Assembly: GCF_008630635.1 (NCBI RefSeq)
Contig: NZ_CP043869.1
Coordinates: 496,001 to 560,000, forward strand
Reading direction: 5' to 3'
Length of the DNA: 64,000 bases
DNA from: Neptunomonas concharum
GTDB taxonomy: Bacteria; Pseudomonadota; Gammaproteobacteria; Pseudomonadales; Balneatricaceae
Part shown: positions 47,419 to 58,840 of the stretch, piece by piece
How positions within the stretch are numbered: position 1 is the stretch's first letter
Layout: every line of letters starts with the position of its first letter
Translations under genes and position numbers: made by a program
Notes under the pieces: generated by a model
What the model was told of the DNA's origin: nothing
Databases searched by the model: none
The model's input: only the letters and a program-made list of their open reading frames with translations

Positions 47419-47739
47419 CTAGAGATTCTGTATTTCTACTACATATCTGGCAAGGGCATCGGCTTGTTCATCTGAGAGCTGAGTAAAGACTGGCATCTGA
47501 TGCCCTGAGCTGTAACCGTGTTTAATCATCAGAACAATCTCGTAATCCTGCATTTTTGTTCGCTCTTTGGGTAGGTTTTCATAGAACGCCCCTAAACCGC
47601 TCTTTAGGTGGCAGTCTTTGCAGTAATAGCTATAAAGCTCGTCGCCTTTTTTCATTCTGGCGGGGTCGTCCGCGCCGCAACCATTCAAGATAAAGGCCAG
47701 TGTTATAGCAAGGCAAAATTTCAAAAGCGTATTAAACAT
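47419..47739 (-). CDS. c-type cytochrome lipoprotein
   Basis: 106 residues from ATG 47739 (TTG 47745 adds two). A lipobox FILNGC with cysteine at 21 suggests a lipid anchor. The haem site is CKDCH (40-44), with HQMPVF giving a probable axial methionine. Small class I cytochrome c exported to the periplasm and anchored to a membrane; its redox partner is unknown. Tail to tail with the OsmC-like gene, 53 bp before holA in the leftward direction. Confidence 0.9.
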   Translation of the reverse strand: MFNTLLKFCLAITLAFILNGCGADDPARMKKGDELYSYYCKDCHLKSGLGAFYENLPKERTKMQDYEIVLMIKHGYSSGHQMPVFTQLSDEQADALARYVVEIQNL

Positions 47740-47792
47740 AGGCAAATCCGCTGTTTTTATAGCAGTCTAGATTACCTTTACTTGTATGGGAA

Positions 47793-48821
47793 TTAATAAT
47801 CCGCTGGTAATCTGAGAGGTTTACCTGAAAGTGTCAGGGCAATATCAGATAACAAAAGCCAAGGAGAGGCATCACCCATCCCCTTAATTGTTCGATCCAG
47901 AAACTGGCTTTGTCGAATAAGGTGTTCCAAGGTTGCCATATTTAATCTTTCAGCGCATCTTTTTAATAGTGGCTTTCTTTTTCCCCAAATACGCTCTTTT
48001 TGGCAAATAGTCTCATAAGCCAGCCCTCGTTGCAGCCCGTTGCTGATAGCATATAGGGTACGAATCTCCCGCGTTAATGCCCAGAGAACAATGGGGGGCT
48101 CTGTACCTTCTTGTTTTAAAACATTAAGGATTTTGATGCAGCGCTCACTTTGCCCTAAAGCCACGGCATCCATTAATCCATAAACATCGTAGCGAGAATT
48201 GTCTGACACGGCTTCAACGATCTGCTCGGCCGTTAATGTGCCGCTAGGATAAAGCAGCTGAAGTTTATCCAGTTCTTGCTTAGCGGCCAGTAAGTTGCCT
48301 TCTACCCGATCACACAGAAGTTGGACCGCAGAATCATCCAGTTGTAGGTTTAAGCCAGAGGCTCTGTGACGAATCCAGCCAGGTAATTGTTGAATGTCAA
48401 CAGGCCATACCTCGATGAAAGCACCTGATTTTTCAATAGCTTTATGCCAGGCAGACTTCTTCGCAGTGCTATCTAGCTTGTCTGCAATAATCAGTAAAAC
48501 ATTTTCAGGAGGGGCGTGGCGCACATATTCTTGTAGAATCTCACTGGCCGCTTTATTGATCTTATGGCTGCCTAGGCGGAGTTCAATCAGTTTCTGTTCT
48601 GCAAATAGTGAGAGTGCATTGGCGCATTCAAGAAGATATTCCCACTTGAAATGCCCTTCGACATGCAGAACCTCTCTTTCTTGAAAACCTCTGTCGCGAA
48701 TCGAGGCGCGTAATAAATCGCAGCACTCTTCGAGGATAAGGGGTTCGTCACCAGAGATGAGGTAAACGGGCAGCGGCGGTTGTTGCAAGTGCCCGTGTAG
48801 TTGCTCCGGGGTGAGCTTCAT
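47793..48821 (-). CDS. holA: DNA polymerase III subunit delta
   Basis: 342 residues, normal for HolA, with the N-terminal PVYLISGDEPLILEE and the conserved LLAAKQELDKL region of the AAA-type collar domains. Delta opens the beta sliding clamp within the clamp loader. ATG at 48821 overlaps the lptE stop (ATGA). leuS-lptE-holA is the normal leftward operon. Confidence 0.97.
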   Translation of the reverse strand: MKLTPEQLHGHLQQPPLPVYLISGDEPLILEECCDLLRASIRDRGFQEREVLHVEGHFKWEYLLECANALSLFAEQKLIELRLGSHKINKAASEILQEYVRHAPPENVLLIIADKLDSTAKKSAWHKAIEKSGAFIEVWPVDIQQLPGWIRHRASGLNLQLDDSAVQLLCDRVEGNLLAAKQELDKLQLLYPSGTLTAEQIVEAVSDNSRYDVYGLMDAVALGQSERCIKILNVLKQEGTEPPIVLWALTREIRTLYAISNGLQRGLAYETICQKERIWGKRKPLLKRCAERLNMATLEHLIRQSQFLDRTIKGMGDASPWLLLSDIALTLSGKPLRLPADY

Positions 48822-49324
48822 TGCTGGCGTGTAAGGGCTGAGAACTGATTAACGATGCGAGTCGTTAATGTATCCCACATCTCCTCGCGAATCTCTTGTT
48901 CCAGTAAGAAGCTAGCGGTTGCAGCATCAGCATTGTAATCGTAGATGCGCTCAGTACGAACGACTAGCGGGGTCGAGACTGGCTGATCTTTGTCATCGAG
49001 TACTGAGAATGCGATCAACAGCAGAAGCTCATACTCATCGACATTGCCTTTTCTATCAAGGGTAATCGAACGTCTGTTCTCCTGTATCTCTTCAATGACG
49101 AGGCGATAAGGGGCATTCTCTAGCAAAGTAATATTTTGCCGTTTGAATGCCCGCTCAAGCGATTGTTGTAATTGAATCGGAGCCGTCTTCTTCAATACCA
49201 GCGTGACCTCCTTGGCGCCTGCTAATGCTTCAACATCGCCCCGTAGCTTAAAACCGCAACCCGACAGCAGCAGCGCAATAAGCGATAGAGATAAAAAGGT
49301 ATTGAAGAAACGATAGTTTTTCAT
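48818..49324 (-). CDS. lptE: LPS-assembly lipoprotein LptE
   Basis: 168 residues with lipobox LLLSGCGFKLRG (cysteine at 23), the LptE hallmark. LptE plugs the LptD barrel in the outer membrane and helps insert lipopolysaccharide. Between leuS and holA as usual; overlaps holA by 4 bp and is 24 bp from leuS. Confidence 0.96.
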   Translation of the reverse strand: MKNYRFFNTFLSLSLIALLLSGCGFKLRGDVEALAGAKEVTLVLKKTAPIQLQQSLERAFKRQNITLLENAPYRLVIEEIQENRRSITLDRKGNVDEYELLLLIAFSVLDDKDQPVSTPLVVRTERIYDYNADAATASFLLEQEIREEMWDTLTTRIVNQFSALTRQQ

Positions 49325-49348
49325 CCGTATTCAAAGCTCCCTATTCAT

Positions 49349-52038
<2,690 letters not shown>

Positions 52039-52101
52039 ACAATATAAGCCTTGTTATCAACAGCAGAATAGCCCGTCAAATGTGCTGTATTGGAGGACAC
52101 C

Positions 52102-52644
52102 ATGGATAAAGAGTCGAAAAAATTGGATGAGCAGGTATCTAATGCTCCCAGTTTGTATAACCGAGTATTGGACCGTTTGCAGGAAAGCTTGGAAAAAGCG
52201 GAGTTGAACTCTTGGGATTACCTGCAAGAGAAGATTGAAGAAGCGGTAGAGTTAGAGCTGGCGGCAGAGGAGATGACTCGTGATGAGATGGATCTGCTGA
52301 CGGCTTACCTCAAACGAGATTTAAAGCAGCTTGGGTATTATGCTCATGAGACCGGTGAAGGTATTGCAGCTTGGTTGAATTTTGATCTAAATATTCTTGA
52401 AAAAACCGTAATGGATAAGTTGCTGGCGTTAGCGGACCAAACTCGCATAGATCAAGAGAGGCTTCGCGAGCAATTGGCGAATGAGGAAGATGAATATGTT
52501 GCTGGGGAGGTTGCCGCAGCGGGAACCTTCCAATGCCAAGCTTGTGCCCAGAATCAGCGTTTGTTGCAAACTGATATTTTGAGCGCTTGTGAGTCGTGCG
52601 GTGCGACTTTGTTTAAGCGGATATCTCATCCATGGGGTGGCTGA
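52102..52644 (+). CDS. ybeL: zinc-ribbon protein YbeL (DUF1451)
   Basis: 180 residues from ATG 52102, which follows TTGGAGGACACC; a 52090 start is rejected because it overlaps the ribosome site. A helical N-terminal region rich in Glu (coiled-coil-like) is followed by a C-terminal zinc ribbon CQAC...CESC, with GTFQCQAC typical of DUF1451. The function is unknown. Divergent from leuS as in E. coli. Confidence 0.92.
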   Translation: MDKESKKLDEQVSNAPSLYNRVLDRLQESLEKAELNSWDYLQEKIEEAVELELAAEEMTRDEMDLLTAYLKRDLKQLGYYAHETGEGIAAWLNFDLNILEKTVMDKLLALADQTRIDQERLREQLANEEDEYVAGEVAAAGTFQCQACAQNQRLLQTDILSACESCGATLFKRISHPWGG

Positions 52645-52665
52645 TTGGTAGGGCAGGCTATCGGT

Positions 52666-52884
52666 TTACCCGAATGTCTTGATGTAGAGCTGCTCAACTT
52701 TTTCTCGCGCCCATGGGGTTTTGCGTAGAAATTTCAGGCTGGATTTGATGCTTGGGTCACTTGTGAAGCAGCGTATGTTTATGAGTGAACCTAACTCATC
52801 CCAGCCGTATCGGGCCTCAAGTTCTGTTACGATGCGCTCTAGTGTGAGGCCATGTAGTGGGTTGTTTTGTTGGTGGGTACTCAC
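52666..52884 (-). CDS. VF530-family DNA-binding protein (DUF2132)
   Basis: 72 residues matching VF530/DUF2132: [23 protein letters not shown] and the [17 protein letters not shown] core. The solved relative from Vibrio fischeri is a small alpha-beta fold, labelled DNA-binding by homology. The start is GTG at 52884, overlapping the stop of the upstream DUF4124 gene (GTGA), so the two are translated as a pair. Confidence 0.92.
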   Translation of the reverse strand: MSTHQQNNPLHGLTLERIVTELEARYGWDELGSLINIRCFTSDPSIKSSLKFLRKTPWAREKVEQLYIKTFG

Positions 52885-53372
52885 TGACAGAAAAGCTCCA
52901 TGGTTTCTTTTGTGTTTTGTATGACACGACGCGCTGAATCGCCATGCATAATTTTTTTCTCGCCAGTGGCTATGTTGTAGCCCATAACGCCTTGGTCTCG
53001 GTAACGTTTGTAGCGCTCTTTGTATTTTTCACACATCTTTTGATCGCGAATGGCCTGCGCTTTTGCCATCTCTTTTTCGCGCTCTTCTTGAAGCAACATT
53101 GCTTTTTGTTTGTTAAGTGCGCGCTCTTTATCTCTCTCTTTAGCTTGAAGTTCGTATTTCTGTTGCTGTAACAGATATCTTTGACGATGCGCGTTAGAGC
53201 GATCAGCCGGCATGGGCTTAATATCCACTTCTTCAACCTGTGGGCCGAGTACTCGGGGCGTGGTAGAAAAGTGTAACTTTCCTTCGTCATCCCGCCACTT
53301 ATAGATTTCATCGCCAAAGCTCGTTGAACTCAGACATAGGAATGTTAAGAGAAAAGAGAGCTGTCTTATCAT
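52881..53372 (-). CDS. exported DUF4124 protein
   Basis: 163 residues from ATG 53372 (TTG 53381 is weaker). A signal peptide (about 1-21, ending SFG) is followed by the DUF4124 block [19 protein letters not shown], then a long Lys/Glu-rich helical tail with a possible coiled coil (about 65-125). Periplasmic; function unknown. Leftward, 43 bp after purC, and overlaps the VF530 gene. Confidence 0.9.
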   Translation of the reverse strand: MIRQLSFLLTFLCLSSTSFGDEIYKWRDDEGKLHFSTTPRVLGPQVEEVDIKPMPADRSNAHRQRYLLQQQKYELQAKERDKERALNKQKAMLLQEEREKEMAKAQAIRDQKMCEKYKERYKRYRDQGVMGYNIATGEKKIMHGDSARRVIQNTKETMELFCQ

Positions 53373-53415
53373 GCTATCCAATCCGTTGTTGAGGGCGTTG
53401 AGCAGAGCTGATCGC

Positions 53416-54519
53416 TTAATCGATTAGCCCATACTTATCGCGCAGTATTTCAATAATGTCGGCCTTTGGGTTGTCAGAAAACACCAGCTTTTGACCGGTA
53501 ACTTTTTCGGCAATTCCGACATAAGTGGATGAGATATCCATCATTACTTCGACCGGTAGAGCGTTATCACGAGCCAACGATTCTCGCTCCGACATACGCT
53601 CCTTATTGAGCAGGATGTCAGGATCTGGGAAGTAGTTGAGCAACCATTGCCGGAATCCCTCTTTCGAGTTCTCAATAATGTTGCCATCTCGATAGGCGGC
53701 CCCATCCCATATACGTGAAGAGTCGGGTGTGCCTACTTCATCCATATAGATTAATTTTTCATTACCGGAAGCATCGGTAACATAGCCAAATTCGAACTTG
53801 GTATCGACAAAGATCTGATCAAGCTCGGCTAAGGCATCACTAATCACGCCAAAGCCTTCTTTCAGTAGCTTTTCGTACAGATCGATATCAGCTTTGCAGC
53901 TCAAATTAAAGGCACTGAAGTTGTCTTCTAAATTCTGGCGCGTGATATTGACGTCATCCGCTTCCGGTACCCCCGGAATGCCTTTTAGAATACCTTTAGT
54001 TGAAGGAGTAATGAGAATTTCCGGAAGCTTCTGGTCTTTTTGTAAACCTTCAGGCAGTTGAATGCCGCAGAATTCCCGCTCCCCTTTGCTGTAAGCGCGC
54101 CACATAGAACCGGTAATATATTGGCGGCAAATCGCTTCTACCATGACGGGCTTCGCCTTTTGTACAATCCATACAAATGGATGAGGGATATCCAAAATAT
54201 GGCTGTCAGCTAAGCCGTTCTCTTTGAATAAGCGAAACCAATGATTGGAGATTGCATTCAAAGCGGCTCCCTTACCCGGTACGCCGTTTAGTCCGCCTTC
54301 ACCATGCCAAATACAATCGAACGCCGAAATGCGGTCACTGATCACCATGATGGCCAATGGTGCATCGGCAGCGACATCGTAGCCTTTCTCTTTGATCAGG
54401 CGACGGCTGTCTGCTTCGGTTAGCCAATAAACTGAACGAACTTTTCCGCTATGAACCGGGCGGTCCGTACGGATAGGCAGATCATTATTAACAGCCAGAA
54501 CTTTATCGGCGAGACTCAT
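53416..54519 (-). CDS. purC: SAICAR synthetase, long form
   Basis: 367 residues, versus about 237 in E. coli; this is the longer type seen in Vibrio and some marine relatives. The family blocks [38 protein letters not shown] (as [13 protein letters not shown]) and KFEFGY are present. It joins aspartate to CAIR in purine synthesis. ATG at 54519. Divergent from trpR across 106 bp. Confidence 0.94.
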   Translation of the reverse strand: MSLADKVLAVNNDLPIRTDRPVHSGKVRSVYWLTEADSRRLIKEKGYDVAADAPLAIMVISDRISAFDCIWHGEGGLNGVPGKGAALNAISNHWFRLFKENGLADSHILDIPHPFVWIVQKAKPVMVEAICRQYITGSMWRAYSKGEREFCGIQLPEGLQKDQKLPEILITPSTKGILKGIPGVPEADDVNITRQNLEDNFSAFNLSCKADIDLYEKLLKEGFGVISDALAELDQIFVDTKFEFGYVTDASGNEKLIYMDEVGTPDSSRIWDGAAYRDGNIIENSKEGFRQWLLNYFPDPDILLNKERMSERESLARDNALPVEVMMDISSTYVGIAEKVTGQKLVFSDNPKADIIEILRDKYGLID

Positions 54520-54556
54520 GGATGGATGATCCTGTATCAGGTGAAATAAAATGAAA

Positions 54557-54565
54557 ATTTTAGCA
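54557..54565 (-). promoter_or_regulatory. candidate extended -10 for purC
   Basis: On the minus strand TGCTAAAAT (TGn plus TAAAAT, 5 of 6) lies about 38 nt before the purC start. No -35 or PurR-type operator is visible in this gap. Confidence 0.4.
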
Positions 54566-54589
54566 GATTAAGAAATGCTAGGCACACTA

Positions 54590-54617
54590 TTGACATAATT
54601 TTCAAATGCACTAGCAT
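54590..54617 (+). promoter_or_regulatory. promoter of the trpR-trpE-trpG operon
   Basis: A perfect TTGACA (54590-54595) is followed 16 bp later by TAGCAT (54612-54617, 4 of 6). The start point would fall about 54624-54626, at the trpR ATG, so the mRNA may be leaderless. The -10 is inside the TrpR-type operator. Confidence 0.6.
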
Positions 54618-54625
54618 ACTAGTAC
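54608..54625 (+). promoter_or_regulatory. TrpR operator
   Basis: GCACTAGCATACTAGTAC matches the E. coli trp operator core GAACTAGTTAACTAGTAC at 14 of 18 positions and keeps both ACTAG/CTAGT half-sites. It covers the -10 and ends on the base before the trpR start codon, the right place for autorepression. Confidence 0.75.
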
Positions 54626-54868
54626 ATGAATACAGGAAAACAACATATAACAGAATTGGTGGATTATCTCCTAGCTGTTAAGCAGCCAGATGAGATGGAG
54701 AAGGTGTTACGTAGTTTACTAACCCCCACGGAATTCACAGAAGTTACCAAACGGTTACAGATATTTAAGATGCTGGAGCAAGGTGTGCCTCAGCGTCAGA
54801 TAGCCGATACATTGGGGGTGGGAATAGCCACCGTAACCCGTGGCTCCCGTGCCCTCAAAGGCGAATAG
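54626..54868 (+). CDS. trpR: Trp operon repressor, short form
   Basis: 80 residues; E. coli TrpR is 108, with extra N-terminal arm and C-terminal residues. The core aligns with TrpR: LTPTEFTEVTKRLQIFKMLEQG, then a helix-turn-helix QRQIADTLGVGIATVTRGS ending RALKGE. Binds DNA as a dimer when charged with tryptophan. ATG at 54626 has no SD and follows the operator directly; no better start exists. A YerC-like TrpR relative was considered, but the RGS end and operator favour TrpR. First gene of trpREG. Confidence 0.88.
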   Translation: MNTGKQHITELVDYLLAVKQPDEMEKVLRSLLTPTEFTEVTKRLQIFKMLEQGVPQRQIADTLGVGIATVTRGSRALKGE

Positions 54869-54882
54869 GACTAGAGAGAATT

Positions 54883-56271
54883 ATGTTACCCAAACCTGAT
54901 CTGATCGATCTTCCGAGAAAGCCGCATTATGTAACACTCACGGCAGATTGCGATTTCTTTGCGCTTTTTAAGAAAATAGAAAAGCAGTATGAAACGTGTT
55001 TCATGCTGGAATCCTTAGGGGAAGAAAGCTTTATCTCCCGACATTCGATTATTGGCTTTGATCCAGAAAAAATTATCTGGGCTCAAGAGCAAACCCTCTT
55101 TATTCAGGATCGTGAAGGCCATACCGAGCAATACGAAAGTGAGAATCCCTACTATCTGCTGCGGGAGCTTATTCCTCAGGATGTGATCTCGCGTAAATAT
55201 GCGGGTGGGTTAACCGGTTACTTGGGCTACGACAGCATGAATTATTTCGAGCCTACGCTGAAATTGCAAAGCAGTGAGATGTTCGATGCGTTTAAATTTG
55301 GCCTTTATAAGGATGGTTTGATCCTCGACAAAATGACCGGTGAGGTGATCTATTTCTATTACACTGATAGTCGCATGGATCTGGTACAGGCTTTAATCGA
55401 TGCCCCTTACGAAGGTAATGGTCCATTGGAGATCATTCCGACGGGCGAGACTATGTCCCAAGAAGAGCACCGTGAAGCCGTGATGAAGGTTAAACAAGAC
55501 ATCATCAACGGGAAAATCTTTCAGACTGAAGTAGGCTTTAAAAAGCGCTTTAAGTTGCTGGGTGATACTATCAATATCTATGAGCAGCTCCGGGAAGTGA
55601 ACCCATCACCGCAGATGTATTACGTAAAGTTTGGTGAGCAAAAATTGATTGGGGCTAGCCCTGAGCTACTGTTCCGACTGCGCCAAGGCGAGATGGAAAC
55701 CTTCCCGCTAGCAGGAACAGCCAAGCGTGGAGCAACAGAGGAGGAAGATCGCACATTAGCGCGTAACCTGCTTAATGACCCAAAAGAGATTGCTGAGCAC
55801 AACATGATTGTTGATCTGCATCGTAATGATATTGGTCGTGTCGCGCGCTTTGGAACGGTGAAGGTGCGAAGCTTGATGGATATTAAGCGCTTTAGTCATG
55901 TCCAGCATATATCCAGCGAAATTGTGGGCATTATCTCCGAAGAGCACGATATGTTCTCTGCATTAGCGAGTAACTTTCCTGCTGGTACCTTAACGGGCGC
56001 GCCTAAAATTGAAGCGATGAAGATCATTGATGATTTGGAGTCTGATGGCCGTGGCCCTTATGGCGGTGCGGTTGGTCATTTTTCTTTTAATGGTGATTGC
56101 ACCTTTGCGATTCCTATTCGTACGGTATTCGCCAAGGGTGAAGAGGCTTATGTGCAAACCTGTGGTGGTAATGTTTATGACTCTAATCCAGAAGATGAGT
56201 ATGAAGAGATTCGCCGTAAGTTTGCCGGTACTAAAAAAGTGTTGGATCGTTTTATCAAAGGGGAGGCGTAA
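54883..56271 (+). CDS. trpE: anthranilate synthase component I
   Basis: 462 residues, shorter than the usual 490-520 of gammaproteobacteria. The chorismate-binding domain includes NPSPQMYYV, GASPELLF, PLAGTAKRG (Ala where ADC synthase PabB has Lys), HNMIVDLHRNDIGR, GTLTGAPKI and GPYGGAVG. The N-terminal domain has the MLES version of the LLES tryptophan-feedback motif. With TrpG it makes anthranilate from chorismate and glutamine. 14 bp after trpR and 2 bp before trpG. Subgroup looks unlike typical pseudomonad TrpE, so horizontal origin is possible. Confidence 0.92.
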   Translation: MLPKPDLIDLPRKPHYVTLTADCDFFALFKKIEKQYETCFMLESLGEESFISRHSIIGFDPEKIIWAQEQTLFIQDREGHTEQYESENPYYLLRELIPQDVISRKYAGGLTGYLGYDSMNYFEPTLKLQSSEMFDAFKFGLYKDGLILDKMTGEVIYFYYTDSRMDLVQALIDAPYEGNGPLEIIPTGETMSQEEHREAVMKVKQDIINGKIFQTEVGFKKRFKLLGDTINIYEQLREVNPSPQMYYVKFGEQKLIGASPELLFRLRQGEMETFPLAGTAKRGATEEEDRTLARNLLNDPKEIAEHNMIVDLHRNDIGRVARFGTVKVRSLMDIKRFSHVQHISSEIVGIISEEHDMFSALASNFPAGTLTGAPKIEAMKIIDDLESDGRGPYGGAVGHFSFNGDCTFAIPIRTVFAKGEEAYVQTCGGNVYDSNPEDEYEEIRRKFAGTKKVLDRFIKGEA

Positions 56272-56273
56272 AT

Positions 56274-56936
56274 ATGAAAGTCTATATTATTGATAATTAC
56301 GACTCCTTTACTTACAACCTTTATCAGTTTATCGGTGAAGTGTTGGAAACAGAGAAAAACCGCGGCCGTGTTGAATCGTTTGAGATCATCGTTAAGCGAA
56401 ATGATCAGGTCACGTTGGAAGAAGTAAAAGCGGCTAATCCTGATCGTATTATTATCTCCCCAGGCCCTGGCTCACCAGATGATGAGCAGTACTTTGGGGT
56501 TTGTTCACAAGTAATACTTGAGATGGGTAAAACGACGCCGCTGTTAGGCGTCTGCCTTGGGATGCAAGGCATAGTCCATCTATTCGGCGGCAATGTAGTG
56601 AAAGCGCACTTGCCTATGCATGGGAAAGTCAGCCCGATTACCCATAATGGACAGGGTATTTTTAGGAATATTCCTGATCAGCTTGAAGTCATGCGCTATC
56701 ACTCTCTTATGGCAGAGGCCGAAAGTTTCCCTGAATGTTTGCAATTGACCTCTGTCGTTGGGGCACTAGCTGAAGATGAGTTTGAAGATTACAGCAAAAT
56801 CCATCAAGGCGGTGAGTTTGAGGTTATGGGGGTGCAACACCGAGAGTACCCGATTACAGGTATTCAGTTCCACCCAGAATCCTTCGCAACGGAAGGTGGT
56901 AAAGAGCTGATCGGTAATTTCCTGTTTATGGAATAA
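56274..56936 (+). CDS. trpG: anthranilate synthase component II (glutamine amidotransferase)
   Basis: 220 residues, slightly longer than usual (about 190-200). Class I amidotransferase with DNYDSFTYNLYQF at the N-terminus, ISPGPGSP, nucleophile cysteine in GVCLGMQG and the His-Glu pair in QFHPESFATEGG. CLGMQ replaces the more common CLGHQ; that histidine is not the catalytic one. Short insertions occur near residues 28-36 and 160-175. It supplies ammonia to TrpE, 2 bp upstream. Confidence 0.92.
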   Translation: MKVYIIDNYDSFTYNLYQFIGEVLETEKNRGRVESFEIIVKRNDQVTLEEVKAANPDRIIISPGPGSPDDEQYFGVCSQVILEMGKTTPLLGVCLGMQGIVHLFGGNVVKAHLPMHGKVSPITHNGQGIFRNIPDQLEVMRYHSLMAEAESFPECLQLTSVVGALAEDEFEDYSKIHQGGEFEVMGVQHREYPITGIQFHPESFATEGGKELIGNFLFME

Positions 56937-56975
56937 CCGAACTAGTTTAATTAACGATCAAGATTAAGCGAAAAG

Positions 56976-57323
56976 ATGGATATAGAACGTATAAACCCCA
57001 GTGAAAAGTGGTCTGATGTCACAGTATTTAACAAAATGGCGCATTTTGTTGAAGTGGCTGACGATGAAAGTGCGGATATGCTAGGACAGGTAGAGCAGGT
57101 TTTTGCTCAAGCTGAAGCCTCTCTAGCGAGTGTAAATAGTGATAAGTCTCGTATTATCTCGGTGACAATTTATGTGACGGACTTTGCCAATTTAGAGGTT
57201 TTTAATGAGGCTTGGAAAAACTGGCTGCCAGCAGGCTGTGCACCAAGCCGAGCCTGTTTAAAGGTAGAGCTCGCAAACCCGGCCTATTTGGTTGAGATTG
57301 CGTTTGTCGCTGCAGTAAAATAG
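56976..57323 (+). CDS. RidA-family protein
   Basis: 115 residues of the Rid/YjgF fold, with VTIYVTDFANLEVFNEAW and the key arginine in PSRACLKVELANPAYLVEIAFVAAV. RidA hydrolyses reactive enamine/imine intermediates of PLP enzymes; the arginine places this copy in the active subgroup, though it is not a close RidA. It follows trpG by 39 bp and may ride on the same transcript. Convergent with lnt. Confidence 0.88.
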   Translation: MDIERINPSEKWSDVTVFNKMAHFVEVADDESADMLGQVEQVFAQAEASLASVNSDKSRIISVTIYVTDFANLEVFNEAWKNWLPAGCAPSRACLKVELANPAYLVEIAFVAAVK

Positions 57324-57345
57324 GCCTTCGCTGCACAAATAGGCT

Positions 57346-58833
57346 TTAGGTTGCTCGTCTTCTAAAGCCTATTCCCATCAATACAAAACTTATTAGTAAA
57401 ACGGGCAGTACGCCTGTTTGTTGATAAGGCGTAACGCCGCTTCGTTCTTCAATCTCGCCCTTGAGTACCGCTTTTTGGTAGGCTGGTGCTTGGTTTGTGA
57501 TTTCCCCTAGAGGGTTAATTAACGCAGTCAGTCCATTGTTGGTGCTACGAACTACCCAGCGGCCATTTTCGAGGGCGCGCATTTGAGCGATTTGTAAATG
57601 TTGAGCCGGGGCAAGGGAGTGGCTGAACCACGTGTCGTTGGATAGTGTAAGAATCCAGTCGCTATCCGCGGATAAGCTCCTTACCAGCTCTGGATAGGCG
57701 ATTTCATAACAGATCGCCGCAGCAATACGGGTGTCTTTAGCGAGCAATCGAGACTGAGGGTGCTCCGGTAAACTAAAACCAGACATCGGCAGGTCAAAAA
57801 AGCTGATAAGCCCGCGTATTTGACGTTCAAAGGGTACGTACTCCCCAAAAGGCACCAAGCGTTGTTTGTGGTAGATGCCGAAGCCGTTCGTCATAATCCC
57901 GAGGCTGTTATGTACGCGAAATCCTTCGGGGTGAGTTTCATCTAGCTCAATGGCAGGGTATCCGCTGATCAACATACGGTTTTCATTTTCTAGTTGATCA
58001 AAGAGGGTGACGAGATAGGGCATAGCAGAAGAAAGGTAGGTGGATATCGCTGTTTCTGGCCAGATGATAATGGGCGCGTCAGTTTGTGTTTCCGTCATGC
58101 GAGTATAGGTGCCGAGAATTTCAGGTAAGTAGCTGCGATCCCACTTAAGGTGTTGTGGAATATTCGCCTGAACGATATCTATCTTTAATTTCTCTCCTTT
58201 TGTTGTCCACTCGGTGGTTAGAAAAGGGGCTAGGCAAAATAAAGTGATAGGGATAGCCCAGTTAAAGCGTGTCCGTTTACTTCTGGCGTTTACGATCTCA
58301 AGCATACCGATGGAAATAGTGAGAATCCCCAAAGATAACAGCCAGACTCCGCCAATGGGTGCCCAACTTCTAAAAGGGGATTCCGTGAGTGCGTAACCTA
58401 GATATAACCATGGGAAGCCGGTAAACACCCAGCTGCGCAGCCATTCAAACACAACCCAAAGGCCGATAAATGCGAGGGCTGTATAGCGAGTTTGATTAAA
58501 CCAGCGACGATAAGCCCAAGTTTGTAACGAAAATATCAGAGCCAATGCGGCAGCGAACGCAGCAGTCATCAGTACCGATAATAAAAAGGGTGTGTCGCCA
58601 AAGGTGTGAATGCTGACGAAGACCCATGAGGCCCCACTGCCATATAGACCCGCACCGTAGCACCAGCCAAGAATGCCTGCTTGCTTTGTTGTGGTCTCTT
58701 TGAGCGTGAAATAGAGAAGCGCAGGACTGATAAAGATCAGTGGCCAGAAATGAATCGGTGCCAGAGATAGTGTGACCAGTGCACCGCCTAAAGCAGCAAG
58801 CAGTGCACGGTAAGCTAAAGTGCGTATTTGCAT
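57346..58833 (-). CDS. lnt: apolipoprotein N-acyltransferase
   Basis: 495 residues: an N-terminal set of membrane helices (about 1-195) and a periplasmic nitrilase-type domain with Glu in IIWPETAIS, Lys in KQRLVPFGEY and nucleophile Cys in AICYEIAYP, then a final helix. It adds the third acyl chain to outer-membrane lipoproteins. Last gene of the leftward miaB-phoH-ybeY-corC-lnt operon. Confidence 0.98.
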   Translation of the reverse strand: MQIRTLAYRALLAALGGALVTLSLAPIHFWPLIFISPALLYFTLKETTTKQAGILGWCYGAGLYGSGASWVFVSIHTFGDTPFLLSVLMTAAFAAALALIFSLQTWAYRRWFNQTRYTALAFIGLWVVFEWLRSWVFTGFPWLYLGYALTESPFRSWAPIGGVWLLSLGILTISIGMLEIVNARSKRTRFNWAIPITLFCLAPFLTTEWTTKGEKLKIDIVQANIPQHLKWDRSYLPEILGTYTRMTETQTDAPIIIWPETAISTYLSSAMPYLVTLFDQLENENRMLISGYPAIELDETHPEGFRVHNSLGIMTNGFGIYHKQRLVPFGEYVPFERQIRGLISFFDLPMSGFSLPEHPQSRLLAKDTRIAAAICYEIAYPELVRSLSADSDWILTLSNDTWFSHSLAPAQHLQIAQMRALENGRWVVRSTNNGLTALINPLGEITNQAPAYQKAVLKGEIEERSGVTPYQQTGVLPVLLISFVLMGIGFRRRAT

Positions 58834-58840
58834 CTGTTGC

